Counted from the first letter of the stretch, positions 45,395 to 57,859 are shown. The stretch is 64,000 bases of DNA from Strongylocentrotus droebachiensis (GCA_035222895.1 JAVYIG010007936.1:31177-95176); one strand, 5' to 3'. Program-made: numbers and translations. Notes: generated by a model from the sequence alone, not told the origin.

Positions 45395-48300
45395 GAATAG
45401 TTGTCCATGGCATTACCTATGACAGCACGTCTCATGAGACTAGGAAGACGGAACACTCTTGTCTTCATCTACAGAAAGTAACTCCTTTTCATCCTTACAC
45501 ACACGTAGTCTCACTTTACCAGGGTCGGCCTAACTTGGTATCGCTCGTTGAAAAAAATTGTTTCAAGAGTTGAAGTGCAAGCTACATACTGGACATCTAA
45601 ATAATCATAAAGATTATGTATTCTTGATTTTCCTCTTAATTTTTTTTTTTTTTTGGGGGGGGGGGAGGGGGGCACCAGGAACTATTTGACACACTCCTAT
45701 AAAATAATCTTGAATGTGAGTATTCTGAGAAATGTTACTAACGCAAAACTTTAACCAAGTGTTTGCGATCGATTCAGCTCTCTTGGATTACTCGGCAACA
45801 GTTTTCTGCCGAGTCTTAGTTGACCCTAGTACCGAGTCAGCCCAGATTTATTTTACCAACATGGTGCAGAAAGGATTATCACCTTTCCCCAAATCTACAT
45901 GAGCTATGCACCTCCTAGGGTCCTGTTGGTATGTCTTCAAGAGAATATATATATATAAAGTAGTACTCGTAATACTATCAAATTTCCAGCTACATGAAAC
46001 ATTTGAACCCATTGATGATGGTACTCCAGATATCCCAGGCTAGGCTCCGTTGACAAGTATGTGTTTACCAAATTTAAACAGTATTCAATGGGTTTAGAAA
46101 TGATGATTTGAACTGCTTAGATAGGTGCCTCACACTCAAAGCTACAGGCAAAACAACAGGGCATTGATTTTCCTGAAAGTCTTTGTGATTGTATTATTGT
46201 TATGCAGACTAAATCAAGTTTTTGCTTGAGTTCTACTAGTGAATGCACCTCATGTTCAATCATATCTTCCACAAAAGGAAATCTTGACATATTACAGTAC
46301 ATATTATACCTAGAGTTACCTATAAACTTGTTTAAACTGTTTGTAGTGAGCCTTTTCTGAAGTACTTCAATAATATGCCATCAACCTTAATGTACCTGTA
46401 AGCATCTTATTAAAACATATATCATTTTTAGAAGCAGATGTTGACTTTCATCATTAATCATGAGATATAGAAATTCTTTATTGCTTGTAGATGTCAAGGA
46501 TGGTAAGTTGGGCTAAATTAATAGTTAATGCTGGTATATTATTGATCATATCTGAATTTCCCATGGATACTAATTTATACCCAATTCAAGTGAACAAACA
46601 TGAAAGTGCTCTCAAACATGTAGAGGATATTTTCTTAAGTGTTCAGTTTGGAAATTATTTAAAACTGATTACAATGATTAAAAGTAATCATGGGAAGTGA
46701 TGTCCTATATTGTCTTGCAACTTGATACATGTATGTTTGCTAGTTTATGGGCTCCAGTCATTGATCATTTTTAGTACACAAAGAGAGCATTTAAAAACAT
46801 GAATGAATGAATGAGAGAGTTTCCCACTGCATTAAAACATATCATCTGTAAATATTCAATATTTTTATATGTGAGGAAAAGAAGTGTAAACGAAGTATAT
46901 ACGCTTGTATAAAAGCAAATTGCATATAGTGCTACCTATATTTTAGTAGGAGTAGATACATCTTTCATACATTTTGCTACTACTGATTTTTTTTTATTTC
47001 TTATTTGTCGTCAAAGTGCATGAAATTTATGAAAGTGTTTGTTATAGTACCGGTAATCATTACTGTTTTTAGTTGATTTACTATTTTTTTAATTTCCTTT
47101 TTTCGTTTAGAAGATTAAGTTAGAAATTGCACTTTTAGTATTTTATCATATTTATTGGGATTGAGGATAATTTTCAAAGAAATGTTTTTTAATTGAATTA
47201 ATTCTGGTCCTCTTGCCTTTGTGTGCTTCATTAATTTATTTGATTAAGATGGATACATGTGCCTTTTGTAAATGAAACTCTGTACTAAGAGTCTAAGACA
47301 AAAAAATTACTCAATTACAAGTTCAATGTGTGTTGCTGTATATGTATATCAGCTCCAGCAATATAGGTAAAATTTAATCCTTGAGAGTTAATTTTTGACA
47401 ATTTTTCATCAATTTGGGACACAGAAGGGCTTGAAATCTTCACAGGTTGAAATACTGTTGATGTCAGGAGAGAAAAAAGATTGTATTCGATAACTTTGAT
47501 AGCAAATATTGATTTCACAAAAATTTCGCTGTAACTTAGAATTTTTCATCATTTATGATACTGTCTATGGAAAACATGATCCCATATACACAAAGGCCTA
47601 CTTGCCACCTTTTGAACAATTTAATTTTTCAATTTTTTTTTTTTAATGGCAATACGTACCATAATTCTTATTTTTTCTTTTTTTCATTTTATTCTCTTTG
47701 CACAGTAGTATGCACATTATAAGGTGGCAAATCTTTTCAAGATAAATATTATCTGCAACCAAAGATCTTGATTAAATGAGATGTAATGTTATGATGTAGA
47801 CAGTATGATTTACAAATCGCATGTCATTAATATCAGTATTTTTAATTTGTATAAGAACGGTTTGTGTGTGGTACGTGTTTGGTTGTCATGCTCCATATTT
47901 TGATGTGTGTTAATCTTCCTTTTCAACCATTATTGTTTTATTGTGGTCAAATATGAAAGAATGTTGTTAATATAAAGTGGAAAGTTTCCATGATTTTCTC
48001 ACATTTAAAACAGCTACCCCCCATAAAAGCATTTTTTAGCATGTAGATATAGTCTAAATAGAATTATATATTCGCACAAATAATGGCAAAGTCCTCATTG
48101 TAAGAGAGGATTAATTGCTGTTTTTTATTTTTTCATCGTCAGATCCATACCCTTCTCTTAATGATATAGGTATATCATATTAGTTTTCAAGTATTACAGC
48201 TAGTTGCATTTGCATATGTTGTTACCTACTTTAGATTATGAACAGAAATCAATTATAGTTAAATACACAATTCAGTTATATATTGGCTTAGAATAGTACA

Positions 48301-49040
48301 AGAATTATGCATCTTGAGTAAGTATAAACCAACTACCGGTATAAAAGATTTATTTCGAGTGCTCTTTATAGCACAAGGTTGCAAAAACTGACACTTCTTT
48401 ACCCCGCTTTGTGCAATTGAGAGAGAGTTTCAATAAAAATATTTATTGCTGATTGTTTGCTGCAAACATTTCCTGGAAATTACCCTGTCTATTGAACAAG
48501 ATTAAGTCCTTTGGCTTCCGGACATTTTATTTTTTCTTTCTGTATGATATTAATTAAACTCTATAAACATGATGTAATAGCTTAGCAAGTACATGAGTCG
48601 ATTTGGAATATTTAAAGTGTACCTATCACCCCCCCCCCCCCAAAAAAAAAAAAAAAAACGATAACAACTGTGACTTCAATGTATCTTGAACTATCATAAT
48701 CATGAAAAGATAGAGAACACCTCTGCCATTTTTTTAACGGTCTCGTACCATTTGTGACATGGGTATCTAAGAAGTGTTTGCAGGTGTAACTTTTTAATAT
48801 TGTGTGTACTTATAAATAGCCTTATAACCCTTGATTCAATCATCAAATTATATTGACAATGTTTTATTTCCACAAACTTCTAATGCTATGCAAAGCTGTA
48901 TATAAGTTCCACCACTGTACAGTTACATAGTAATTGATGTGTTTGTAAACATGTATATGTCATTCTCTACATTTTGTATATTTATCATGATATATGAAGA
49001 TAAATTTGGGTCAGAATAAATTTGTTTCACTTCTTTATAC
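45395..49040 (+). other. NT5C3 3' untranslated region (probable)
   Basis: No other gene is seen. Candidate polyadenylation signals are AATAAA at 48432-48437 and 49015-49020; the latter is followed by a GT-rich stretch at 49055-49075, which would give a ~3.6-kb 3' UTR. T/G and C/A runs lie near 45640 and 48630. A segment at 45898-45989 recurs near 51104-51335. Confidence 0.45.
49015..49020 (+). terminator. Candidate NT5C3 polyadenylation signal
   Basis: AATAAA with a downstream GTGTTTCTTGGTGT element. An earlier AATAAA at 48432 is an alternative. Confidence 0.4.
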
Positions 49041-51924
49041 ATTGTTTTGATTGATAAATGTGTTTCTTGGTGTCACAGAATACGTACACTCATGCAGCAT
49101 GCTTGAATACAGTCTCGGCCAACATAGTCAAAATACAGTAGTTTATAACTAGTTTTAAAATAGAGAAAAAACAGCACAGCAAATATGGCTTTTGTCTATT
49201 TTCATCTCTGAATATATTTGTCATCTATCTTTTGTTCCAAATCATTAGCCTAAAATTGGGCATTCCAAAGCATGCCTACTTGCATCATACTTTCATATCT
49301 TCATTCTCCTATCTCATGGTCTTGCTAGCTTGTCATTCATCCCTCCATACCCGTTTCTTAACTCCCCCCTCTCTCTCCCTCCCTCTCTCTCTCCTTCCTT
49401 CCATCTCTCCCTCCCTCCCTCTACCCTCCCCCTCTCTCTCTCTCTCTCTCCTTCCCTCTCTCTCTCCTTCCCTCTCTCTCCTCCCCCCCTCTGTTTCTCT
49501 CTCTCTCATAACCAATTATCACAAAGTGCCAGTCATAACTAAAACACACCACTCTAAAGTAAAGCAAACAAACAAATACCAAATCAAAATTGCAGTTGTC
49601 TTCATATTTACTTGTTCATTCGTCATGTTAAAACAGTGTAAAAAATGTACAGAAAAAGGACGGATATCAACGTAGTATGTTAAGACTTCACGGTGGATTA
49701 AAAATAGGTGGCATGAATATTGAGCACATACTGCATGATATATAATCTTTTGATATGTGACAAACAAATGGTAACTCTATAACTGAACAAGAACATTCTT
49801 TTTCAACACAAGCATATTTCATAAAAAATGTATGTTCTCTGATAAACATGTAAGGTAACCTGCTCTTTAAAAAATGCAAAGAAATTCATGAACTCCCCAA
49901 AGAGTTTCATTTTTCTTTAAGTTCCTGTTGGTAGAACCAGGTGATGGTAATAGTTAACCAACAGACAGTGTTCAAATATGTGTACAGACTTATTAGCTGA
50001 GGTGATATTATACAAATGATGCATGTGAATGAGTTCATTATACGATCTATCCACACTCAAGTTTGGGCTATCTATATCATACAAAGCAATCAGGCCAAGT
50101 CGATAGGTGCATAAACCTCAATAAAGAGCGGATAGATTGTTTAATGAAGACATTAAAATATGCATCATTTGTATTATACAATGAAACTCCTAGCTAGATC
50201 CTTGTTATTTAATGTAAAATATATTTATTTCAAGATTGTTTTGAGTCAATATCGCTGACAAATGAATCCCAGGTTTAATAGGCGCACACAGAGAAATAAG
50301 TGCACTTACATTACCTCCATGCACGACACTGCTTAAATACTCATGTATTCATCCACGCACCAGTATAAGTACTGGATGAACTTATTGTACGCTTTTTCAT
50401 GAAAAAAAAACATTGGATATAGTCTTAGTAAAAGAATCGTACATGACCGTGTTTGACCAACATTTTATTAAGATCCAGGAGTGAGTTGTATAATACTCTC
50501 TGCCTTGGCAAAGAAGACCAAAAATGTCACCGTGAACACTGGAAAGTTAAACTATACATACTTCTTACATCCAACGAGGTAGATGTCAACATTTAAATGC
50601 ATTTACAGCCCGCCACACACTGTGATCTGATTTTAAAAGAATTTTGAAAGAATTTGCAACAGCATTTGATATGAGCTTTCAAACTTTTGAGATCTTAACG
50701 ATAGATAATTTGAATACAGGTAGCCATATTATATGATCAATGAAATTAACATTTCAATGGATTTCCAGCTTTCTTGGATGAGGAATAGATAAATCAGCTC
50801 AGAATGATTTGAAGCTAATTCAGCTTTTATTCTGACTAAAATTTTGTTTGTTAGTATTTTTTTTATAATTTAAAACCTATAACAGGAAGATGTTTGTTTA
50901 GATTTCCTAACTAATACAATTGCCATTTCTTCACAAATCAAAAAGCAGGACCATCCTGTAGTGTGCCATAGGCTTAAATAGATCAAGTCTGTGTTTTATT
51001 TTCTTAACCCATTGTCTACTGCATTCTCTTATTCTCACAGGCTTAATACAGGAACCATCCTGTACCTGTGGTCTATGGGTCAATGCAGAGGAATAGGACA
51101 ATATATATTCTCTTGAAGACGTACCAACAGGACCCTAGGAGCTAGGTGCATAGCTTGTTTAACTATAAAAAACATATATCTATCAATTGAATTCTGTTAC
51201 CTGCATTAATTCATTATAACTTATATACACAATCTTTTTTTAATACTATGTAAAATATAATACAAACATATCAATATATACATTTTTCAAAATGATGACA
51301 CAAAGTAGTACTCGTAATACTATCAAATTTCCATAAAATAGTGTCAGGTCATCGTCAAACACGAATAAAGAGTATGGAAGGAAACAGACTTCACAAATTC
51401 ACACTATATACAGGTATGTACATAAATTTATATATTGAAAGTTCTTAATTTCTACAGCATTTGGCAAGAGTGTCAGGAATACATTAGCAGAAACAGTAAA
51501 TATTTAAAAACCACTATTAAAGCAATATATAGCACCCTTTCTGCTAAATCAATGTCCATAAATGTATGTCAATATCAAATCGACACACCATCAAAGAGGT
51601 GCTTATTCAAAGGATGGTGTTACTGATACCAGCAAACATACTCAAAGAGGTGAACGACTCCCAAGTACATAAGATGACTTATACCATGAAGCTGTTTCCA
51701 TGTTAAAGGGACTTGCAGGGCTAGTTAGATTGTCCACTAAACTAGCATTATTAGAGCACCAATATAAAGATAGTGGTGTATTGTACTGCATAGAGGTGGA
51801 AGGTGTAAAGAGCGATCACAAAGTCATGTGAACATTGCCCATGATGATCGAGGCACCTTGAAAGATCATTTTGCCAGAATCCTTTATATTAGACACACCA
51901 TCCCAATACTATTTTGAAGTGATT
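49041..51924. other. Region between convergent genes
   Basis: It holds a TC microsatellite (49365-49510). It may include the distal 3' UTR of the C7orf57 homologue on the minus strand. Repeat copies related to 45898-45989 lie at 51104-51156 (inverted) and 51303-51331 (direct). No coding exon recognised. Confidence 0.45.
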
Positions 51925-52071
51925 CAGGGCCCTAGCTGTTGCATAAAACTTACCATCGATGGCAACTTTGCCATCAATGACCATAGAAACCTTGATTTTG
52001 ATTGGCAGTTGAGCCTAGCTGTTTACCATGGTAGTTGCCATTGATGGTAAGTTTTATGCAACAGGGCCCTG
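51925..52071. mobile_element. Palindromic MITE, 147 bp
   Basis: The ends CAGGGCCCT and AGGGCCCTG, then GTTGCATAAAACTTACCATC and its reverse complement, give inverted repeats of about 40 bp around a ~65-bp loop. CAGGG ends are hAT-like, but no 8-bp duplication is visible. Confidence 0.75.
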
Positions 52072-52280
52072 GTGTCGGAAAGCGACTGACCCCATGTCAT
52101 TTGAGGTCATAGCTATGATCACTTACAATTTCCAGCACATTTTGTCCTTTGTATGATAATTCTTTCATCAGAAAGTAGTTTACCAAGACGCATACACTGG
52201 GGATATTTCATCTGTCCATACATATCCAGTGATTGCTCCTTCTTTCTTACTTCAGTTCAGATGAGTTGATTCAGCCAATC

Positions 52281-52282
52281 TC

Positions 52283-52328
<46 letters not shown>

Positions 52329-52338
52329 TCTCTCTCTC
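52281..52338. repeat. (TC)n microsatellite in 3' UTR of C7orf57 homologue
   Basis: TC dinucleotides with occasional TATC, 17 bp beyond the stop codon, so part of the minus-strand transcript as (GA)n. Confidence 0.85.
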
Positions 52339-52354
52339 ACTACCCATTTCTCTC

Positions 52355-52472
52355 CTAGTTTGTAGAAACAGGAGCCAGCTCTATTTGCTGACCATAGATA
52401 TCTGTGATGGGCGAGGATCGCTCGTGTGTCTCGGACCATCGACTCTTCACCTTTGACCCAACTTTATCAAAC
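52355..52472 (-). CDS. C7orf57: C7orf57 homologue exon 6 (last coding exon)
   Basis: Acceptor TTCTTGCAG, then FDKVGSKVKSRWSETHERS through IELAPVSTN and TAG. It joins exon 5 in phase 2. The human C terminus offers little similarity, so this exon rests on splice sites, phase and open frame. Confidence 0.72.
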
Positions 52473-55400
52473 CTGCAAGAATAACAAATGCACCATGTAA
52501 GATTAGACTTGTATCTTAAAATAATGAAAAATTTAAACCATGCTAAACTATCATTTGAACTGAATGAAATTCAAAACTATTTTTTTCCTGTGTTGTATTT
52601 GGTAGTGCCAATGGTTTTTACTGATAAGAACAGAAGAGTTAGATTTTTTTCCTCTTTATCTTGCAAATAAAATGAAATTCCAAGTTAACTTAAAAAGTAC
52701 AAAGTCAATCCACATCTCTGATTCCCTTTTTTAAATTCATGAAAATCAGCTTTGCTAATTTGCCTACCTTGTAAGTCCTTGATATGTTTTAAAAGCCATT
52801 CTGAGAACTTTTGTTAACAATAAATCATGTTTTACTTTGATATGTCAACTATTAATTACTCAACAATTAACATTTTTGGTGGATGTGTTATGGTATAGTG
52901 GATACGTCACTGAATTGTGGATCACAGGATTTGTGATTCAAGTCCTGCTGCAGCACTATGAACTTTGGCAAGACAGTAATCTACATTTGCCACACTCGAC
53001 CCAGATGAGGTAAATAGGTACCTGGCAGGCATAACTTCCTTGAATTCATTGAAATGCTATAGTGCCATAATGGCAGCCATGCTAAAGCCAGAGTAATAAT
53101 TGTGGATGCCAGTAGCATCATGTCTGACAGACATGAGCGCTGTTCCAAAATCCACTATTATTATCATTTTATTTACCACACAGAATAGATTCCCCATTTT
53201 CTTTCTTCTAACAGATAACTTACTTGCTAAGCTTAAAGAGCTCTTTCTCCTCATCCTGCTTAGTGTGGAGTTCTTTAGCCTGCTCAGACTTCTTTGTTCC
53301 CCGGACCTCCATGGCATTCTTTGCATAGCTAGCGCCTCCTCCTCCTCCTCCTCCTCCTTTCTTCACGTTCTTATTGATGGCATCCCTGTATTCAGTGCTC
53401 TGACGATCGGCCTTAGTAGAAGTCTCAAACTGTATGTCTGAGGGGGAAGGCTTGTGACTCTTGTAGTGGGTGTCTCGGTTTTCATACCAGTCTTGGTTGT
53501 AGCCATTGGACAGGAGCTTCCCAATGCTTGCAGTACCTTTGTATGCCTCTGGTGTAGGACTATGGAATGGAACAGGGGAGAGTTTTTTGTTATAGTTTAC
53601 TCTAAACACAGCTTCTTGAAATATTCTGGTAAAAGTTCCTATGAACATATTCAATGACATGTCGAAAGATATATAGACATACTGTATTACTATAGTTCAG
53701 TGTTGTGACATGAAGATCTCTAGATACAAAATGTATATTTTGAAACAGAAAAGCATCTTCAACATAACACGTAACTAAGCTTCTTTGTAACTGTACCCTC
53801 ACAAAACTCTTGGTTTCCTACAATTGCATTTATATTGCAATATTGGTACTAAAATGAAATAAAACATTTGGTGCATCAATAAAGAAAATTAATCAAAAGA
53901 AATGAACGAATGCGCAATTTTCTTACATTTTAGCATGTCGACTCTTTGCAGGGCTCTTAGCATTTCTATCGGCTGGCTTTCTCCTCTTGAAGTCTTTAGA
54001 ATCAGTCTTGTCTTTGGGGGGCTTTCTCAGCTTGGACTCATCGTTGGGGAACTTCATATTGAGCTTGTCATTATCACCATGGCGCTCGAATGCCGTCATC
54101 TTATCATCCAGTGAGAATGGGGGCCTCTGCCAATGGGCCTCTGCTGGTTCCCCGCCATGGTGTTCTTCATATACCATGTAGTCTGGAAGATGTGATTTAT
54201 ACTGCCCTTGGCTGGACAGACAGAGAGAGGAAAAATATTTTTAAAATGCAACACTGATTCACAGATCTATGCCATAATGATCGAAACACACTTAAACTGA
54301 CAGTTCCATTGATATTGTCATCAACAGATTGCGATGAAGGAGGTTTATGACAGTGGAACACTATATAGTTGTAACAAATTACTTTATGCCTACTTCCAAG
54401 GTATGACTATTCTAAAAAAAAAGTAATATCTAACAATGGTTACAGCACTTCAAACTTATAATCAGGTTTCATTGCAATTATAATATGATTCATTTAGGAT
54501 AACTTACTTGTTATTTTCTTCATTATTTTCAACATCTTCATAAAACCATTCTGCTCTTGGGTATTCTTTAGCCTCAGCAGCTCTGGGTGCGGGATCTCGG
54601 ATCTTCAATAAATCTACAAAACAAGTGACATAAGACAATATTATAATTGAAAGAGAAATATATGAATGATAATTAATACAACAAACAAACAAGACAATAA
54701 ACAAGACAATAATTTGTACATTAGAGAAAAATATGAGAGAGAGAGAGAGTGTGTGTGTGTGTGTTTGTGTGTGTGAGAGTGCATAAGTTTACTTTGTTGC
54801 TTAGTTATATATACTGCAAATGAGTTTTTGTTTAATTATGTTTATGTATAAGCAATTAATATTGAAAACGTTATTATATTTAACTCCATTGTATTTGTTT
54901 GTTTGTATTACACATTTGGAGGAATAAAAACAAATTACAAAAAAAATGTTTAAAAAATATGAGAAACATGAAAATAATGAAATACGGTAACATGAGAGAG
55001 AGATCGAGAGCTAGAAAATACTGGGATAATATTTTAAACAGTGTTCCTATACCTTTGCGTCCTCCTTTTTTACAGAGCTGGATATATTTGGTATCAGAGT
55101 CTCGAATCCATCCTCGCTTTGTACCGTCATTATCACGGTCATCTGCTTCCCACTCATTGTAGGGAATACCGCCCCCGAAGGCTGGAATCTGTGATGCAGC
55201 AGGATATTCCTTGGCTCCTTCCTCATTCTTCTTAGAAGGAGCATGGTAAAACCAATCTGAATAGAAAAAAGACATTTAAAAAAAAGTTGGTCATGATTGG
55301 TCAGACAGCTCGAAATAGCAGATTTAGAATTTAAACTTAAACAGTATTTGTCAACATTATGTATAGGATCTAGGACGGTCAGAGGAGCCAGATGTAATCT

Positions 55401-57480
55401 CAGCGGAACAATTACCGTCGATATCAGAGACTGAAACTTTGGGTCTATAATTATAGATATACTCAATAATTCAAGTCTTGAAGTTGAATAGGGTCTATAA
55501 ATCTAAAGTAAAGAAAGTTAAAACGAAATCAAAGAAAATTTCATCTCAACAAGCACTTAATAAATTACGAAGCCCCAAACATGCCATTTTTGCGAACTAA
55601 AAAAAATAAATTATTCCGTACGTACGAGATATTATTCCGTATGTACGCAATAAATTATTTGGTACTCATTTCTGCAAAATCGTGCTTGCATCAAAAATTT
55701 GTCAATGTCATGTGACGCGTATTGACCAATCACGATGCTTAAAATACTAGAGCCATTTTATAAACCTACATATACACTCAAAGAGCCATTTCATTTCTTT
55801 TGAAAATGACATTGTTCTTGTCTGGATCTTGGACTCATTTTCTAAATACTCCGAGTCTGAAGAAGAGTGGAGGGTGGATGATTACATGTTCTTGCTCAGC
55901 TCAGATTAGACCAAAAGCTTCAGTCTCTAGCTGATATCTTGGATCTTGGATTCTTTTCCTCCTAAATACTCCGAAGAAGAGTTTTGACTGGAGGTGGTGG
56001 AGGGTGGACGATTACATTTTAGAAACAAGTTCTTTAGTAACTGCATTTTTAAATGAGAGCGGGGAGGTATTTGGTCGATGGTTGCTTGTTGTAGGTTGTT
56101 CCATGTCTTTACAGTCCTTGGCCTTGGGAAATATGAGTTGGCAAAGACGTCCGAGTTGGATATCGACACGTTTGTTCCGCTAAGATTGCATCTGGCTCCT
56201 CGATCTGACGGAATGTCAACAAATGTCAGTTTTATTAAAGAAATGACCCATATCATATCAGACGGTTATTTCTGTCTAGGGTCTAGATCTAGGCCTAACT
56301 TCTAAGTTCTAGATCAAGTCTAGATCTTTAAGATCTAAGTTAGGCCTAGGCTAAGCTCAATCAATAATTAATTGAGATAAACTTAACTAGTAGGTATGTT
56401 ACAATGTGTGTGCTTTCGCCAAGAAGGTTTCTGCCATGGGGCTGTTATGCACTATTGGAGACCAATTTGGATAGCCTACGTAAATGTGATCTTTTGATGG
56501 GCTGATTAGATTTTTGTTTCATGATTTCTATTGGATGAGAAGAATGACATTGTTATCTTTCATTTCATACTAAACTTTTTATGATTTATGTTTTCGGAGG
56601 TTTGTTTTGCTGCACTGTTTCACAAGAGCCGTGTTTAGTGCCATACTGTACCCTGATCCTACCTACAGGATTTGAAAAAAAGTATCTAGACCGATTGGTT
56701 AACATGTGAATTTGCTTTTGGTGAAATTTCAGCAAAATCTAACGATTAGAAAATCTATGTTTTTTTGGATGAGGAATGTGAAAATGTCATGCAAAAATGA
56801 CGGCCCGATTAGCGTTTTTTGTGTATTTACATACATTTTGGGGTAATTTTATGTCATGAAATAGAATCTTTCGGTCACATTTGAGATCACAACTTTTGGT
56901 TTAAAAACAAAGGAAAACAAAGCAATTAAAAACATGATTTCCGGGCCTTTAAAATTGGCATAACTTTCTTATTACTGGGGCTATTATGATGAATGAGGCA
57001 TCAAATAAAAGGTCTTATCAAGGTCTGTCGAATGGCATAAAGCAGGAGCTTGAATTCTGAGATTTAATTTTGTTTGTAACATCCCTATAACTAGTAGATC
57101 TAGGTCTACTGATCTAGGCCTAGATCTACATGTATAAATGACCCCAGGTCTGCACTGAGTAAGGCCTATAGGCCTATAGAGTCTATAGAGAAGATTAGAA
57201 CCTTGTTTCAACATTATTTAGATCCCGGCCCTGTCTATAAAAAAACAAATCTTGAGCAATTGTTATCATTTAAATTTATATCAATATCATGTCTTCTTCA
57301 TGGTTATTGAACTGTTGAAAACTTGAGTCTTGAGCCGAGCTGAACCCCGAGATCCGAGACATTAGGCGAGAGCTAGCTGAACTGGAACTGAATTAATTTT
57401 GACAAGAAACAAAGCTGATCGACAGAATAATTTAATAATGTGATAGTAGTAGACCCTTTACCTTGAGTTCCTCCAGGCAT
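52355..57480 (-). CDS. C7orf57: C7orf57 homologue, 6 exons, 355 aa
   Basis: Six minus-strand exons (19, 204, 106, 285, 336 and 118 nt) join in phase into 355 codons plus TAG. Similarity to human C7orf57 runs in order: DWFYHAPSKK near residue 7 (human DWYYHVPVKR), PAASQIPAFG, GWIRDSDTKYIQLCKKGGR (human YWIKETDSEYVKLAKQGGR), LPDYMVYEE, then KLLSNGYNQDWY (human KLISNGYKDEWL). The middle is basic and lysine-rich. Exon 5 encodes eight glycines in a row from a CCT repeat, then a charged KSEQAKELHTKQDEEKE helix. No signal peptide or membrane segment. The human protein is 295 aa and has no established biochemical function, so none is assigned. ATG at 57480 is the only one giving phase 1 into exon 2. 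The gene is head to head with the METTL21A-like gene. Confidence 0.87.
52879..53050 (+). mobile_element. tRNA-derived SINE relic in C7orf57-homologue intron 5
   Basis: A-box-like TGGTATAGTGG and B-box-like TGATTCAAGTCC, then body TTTGGCAAGACAGTAATCTA and AGGTACCTGGCAGG, as in the copy at 43700-43870. It lies antisense to the host gene. Confidence 0.6.
53224..53559 (-). CDS. C7orf57: C7orf57 homologue exon 5
   Basis: Encodes PTPEAYKGTASIGKLLSNGY through EEKELFKLS. Acceptor CATTCCATAG. The donor GTAAGT itself supplies an in-frame TAA if the intron is kept. The CCT repeat at 53336-53358 codes for the glycine run. Confidence 0.88.
53927..54211 (-). CDS. C7orf57: C7orf57 homologue exon 4
   Basis: Encodes QGQYKSHLPDYMVYEEHHGG through SPAKSRHAKM-type lysine/proline-rich sequence. 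Acceptor CTGTCCAG, donor GTAAGA, phase 2. Confidence 0.88.
54508..54613 (-). CDS. C7orf57: C7orf57 homologue exon 3
   Basis: Encodes DLLKIRDPAPRAAEAKEYPR through NNEENN. Acceptor TTTTGTAG, donor GTAAGT. DLLK follows the human GGRPDLLKHF. Confidence 0.88.
54735..54780. repeat. (GA)n/(GT)n microsatellite
   Basis: GAGAGA followed by GTGTGT in C7orf57-homologue intron 2 or 3 side; non-coding. Confidence 0.85.
55053..55256 (-). CDS. C7orf57: C7orf57 homologue exon 2
   Basis: Encodes DWFYHAPSKKNEEGAKEYP through YIQLCKKGGRK. Acceptor TTTCTATTCAG, donor GTATAGG. The most conserved exon. Confidence 0.9.
55366..55434 (+). mobile_element. LINE tail fragment, plus strand
   Basis: An open reading of VRGARCNLSG type followed by a stop; the same RGARCNLSG block occurs on the minus strand at about 56190. 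Confidence 0.4.
55930..56210 (-). mobile_element. LINE fragment: C-terminal tail of a reverse-transcriptase ORF
   Basis: The minus-strand reading RGARCNLSGTNVSISNSDVF, then ANSYFPRPRTVKTWNNL, matches the end of non-LTR reverse-transcriptase ORFs (…NSFFPRTVREWNNLP-like). It is confined to intron 1 of the C7orf57 homologue, in the same orientation as that gene. Confidence 0.5.
57462..57480 (-). CDS. C7orf57: C7orf57 homologue exon 1 (coding part)
   Basis: 19 nt, MPGGTQ plus one base, donor CAAG-GTAAAG. Phase 1. Confidence 0.75.
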
Positions 57481-57652
57481 GATGATGTGTGATTTCCTTC
57501 TTGATATTTGAAGTTAAAAATGTCCTTGCACAGTCCAAAATTATCAACCAAAATTAGATGAGCGCAGCGTAGGGGTCTATGTATTTAAAATTATGTGTGT
57601 GGCCTGGGCGTATACGCATCGTGCATTCGCAATGCATGCAAACCTACACGTT
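57481..57652. promoter_or_regulatory. Promoter side of C7orf57 homologue
   Basis: Only about 170 bp remain between the start codon and the target duplication of the large transposon. Contains GCATTCGCAATGCATGC-like direct/inverted words; no TATA box or clear RFX X-box was assigned. Confidence 0.35.
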
Positions 57653-57859
57653 GTTTCCACGGTGTCTGGTCAGGTCGCCCCCAAGCCGGTCGCCTCCTAT
57701 ACACAGTCGCCTCCTATACGCAGTCGCCTCCTAACGTAGTCGCCCCCAAATTGTGTGGTCGAGTCGCCTCCTATACACAGTCGCCTCCTATACACAGTCG
57801 CCTCCTAAACACAGTCGCCCCCTAGGCAGTGCGCTAGTGCAGCGGTCAGAATCAGGCTA

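Larger units (their letters stand above)
55257..57461 (-). other. C7orf57-homologue intron 1
   Basis: 2.2 kb. It contains LINE tail fragments in both orientations (55366-55434 and about 55930-56210), a local duplication of a TAAATACTCCGA...GGAGGGTGGA(T/C)GATTACAT segment (55845-55890 and 55955-56015), and AGATCTAG-rich AT sequence. No other exon recognised. Confidence 0.55.

Noticed and set aside
53454-54181. Plus-strand ORFs opposite the C7orf57 homologue (53454-53657, 53902-54181)
   Set aside because: Shadows of the spliced minus-strand exons.
57595-57825. 76-codon ORF with repeated YTQSPP
   Set aside because: It translates the GTCGCCTCCTATACACA subterminal repeats of the large transposon.
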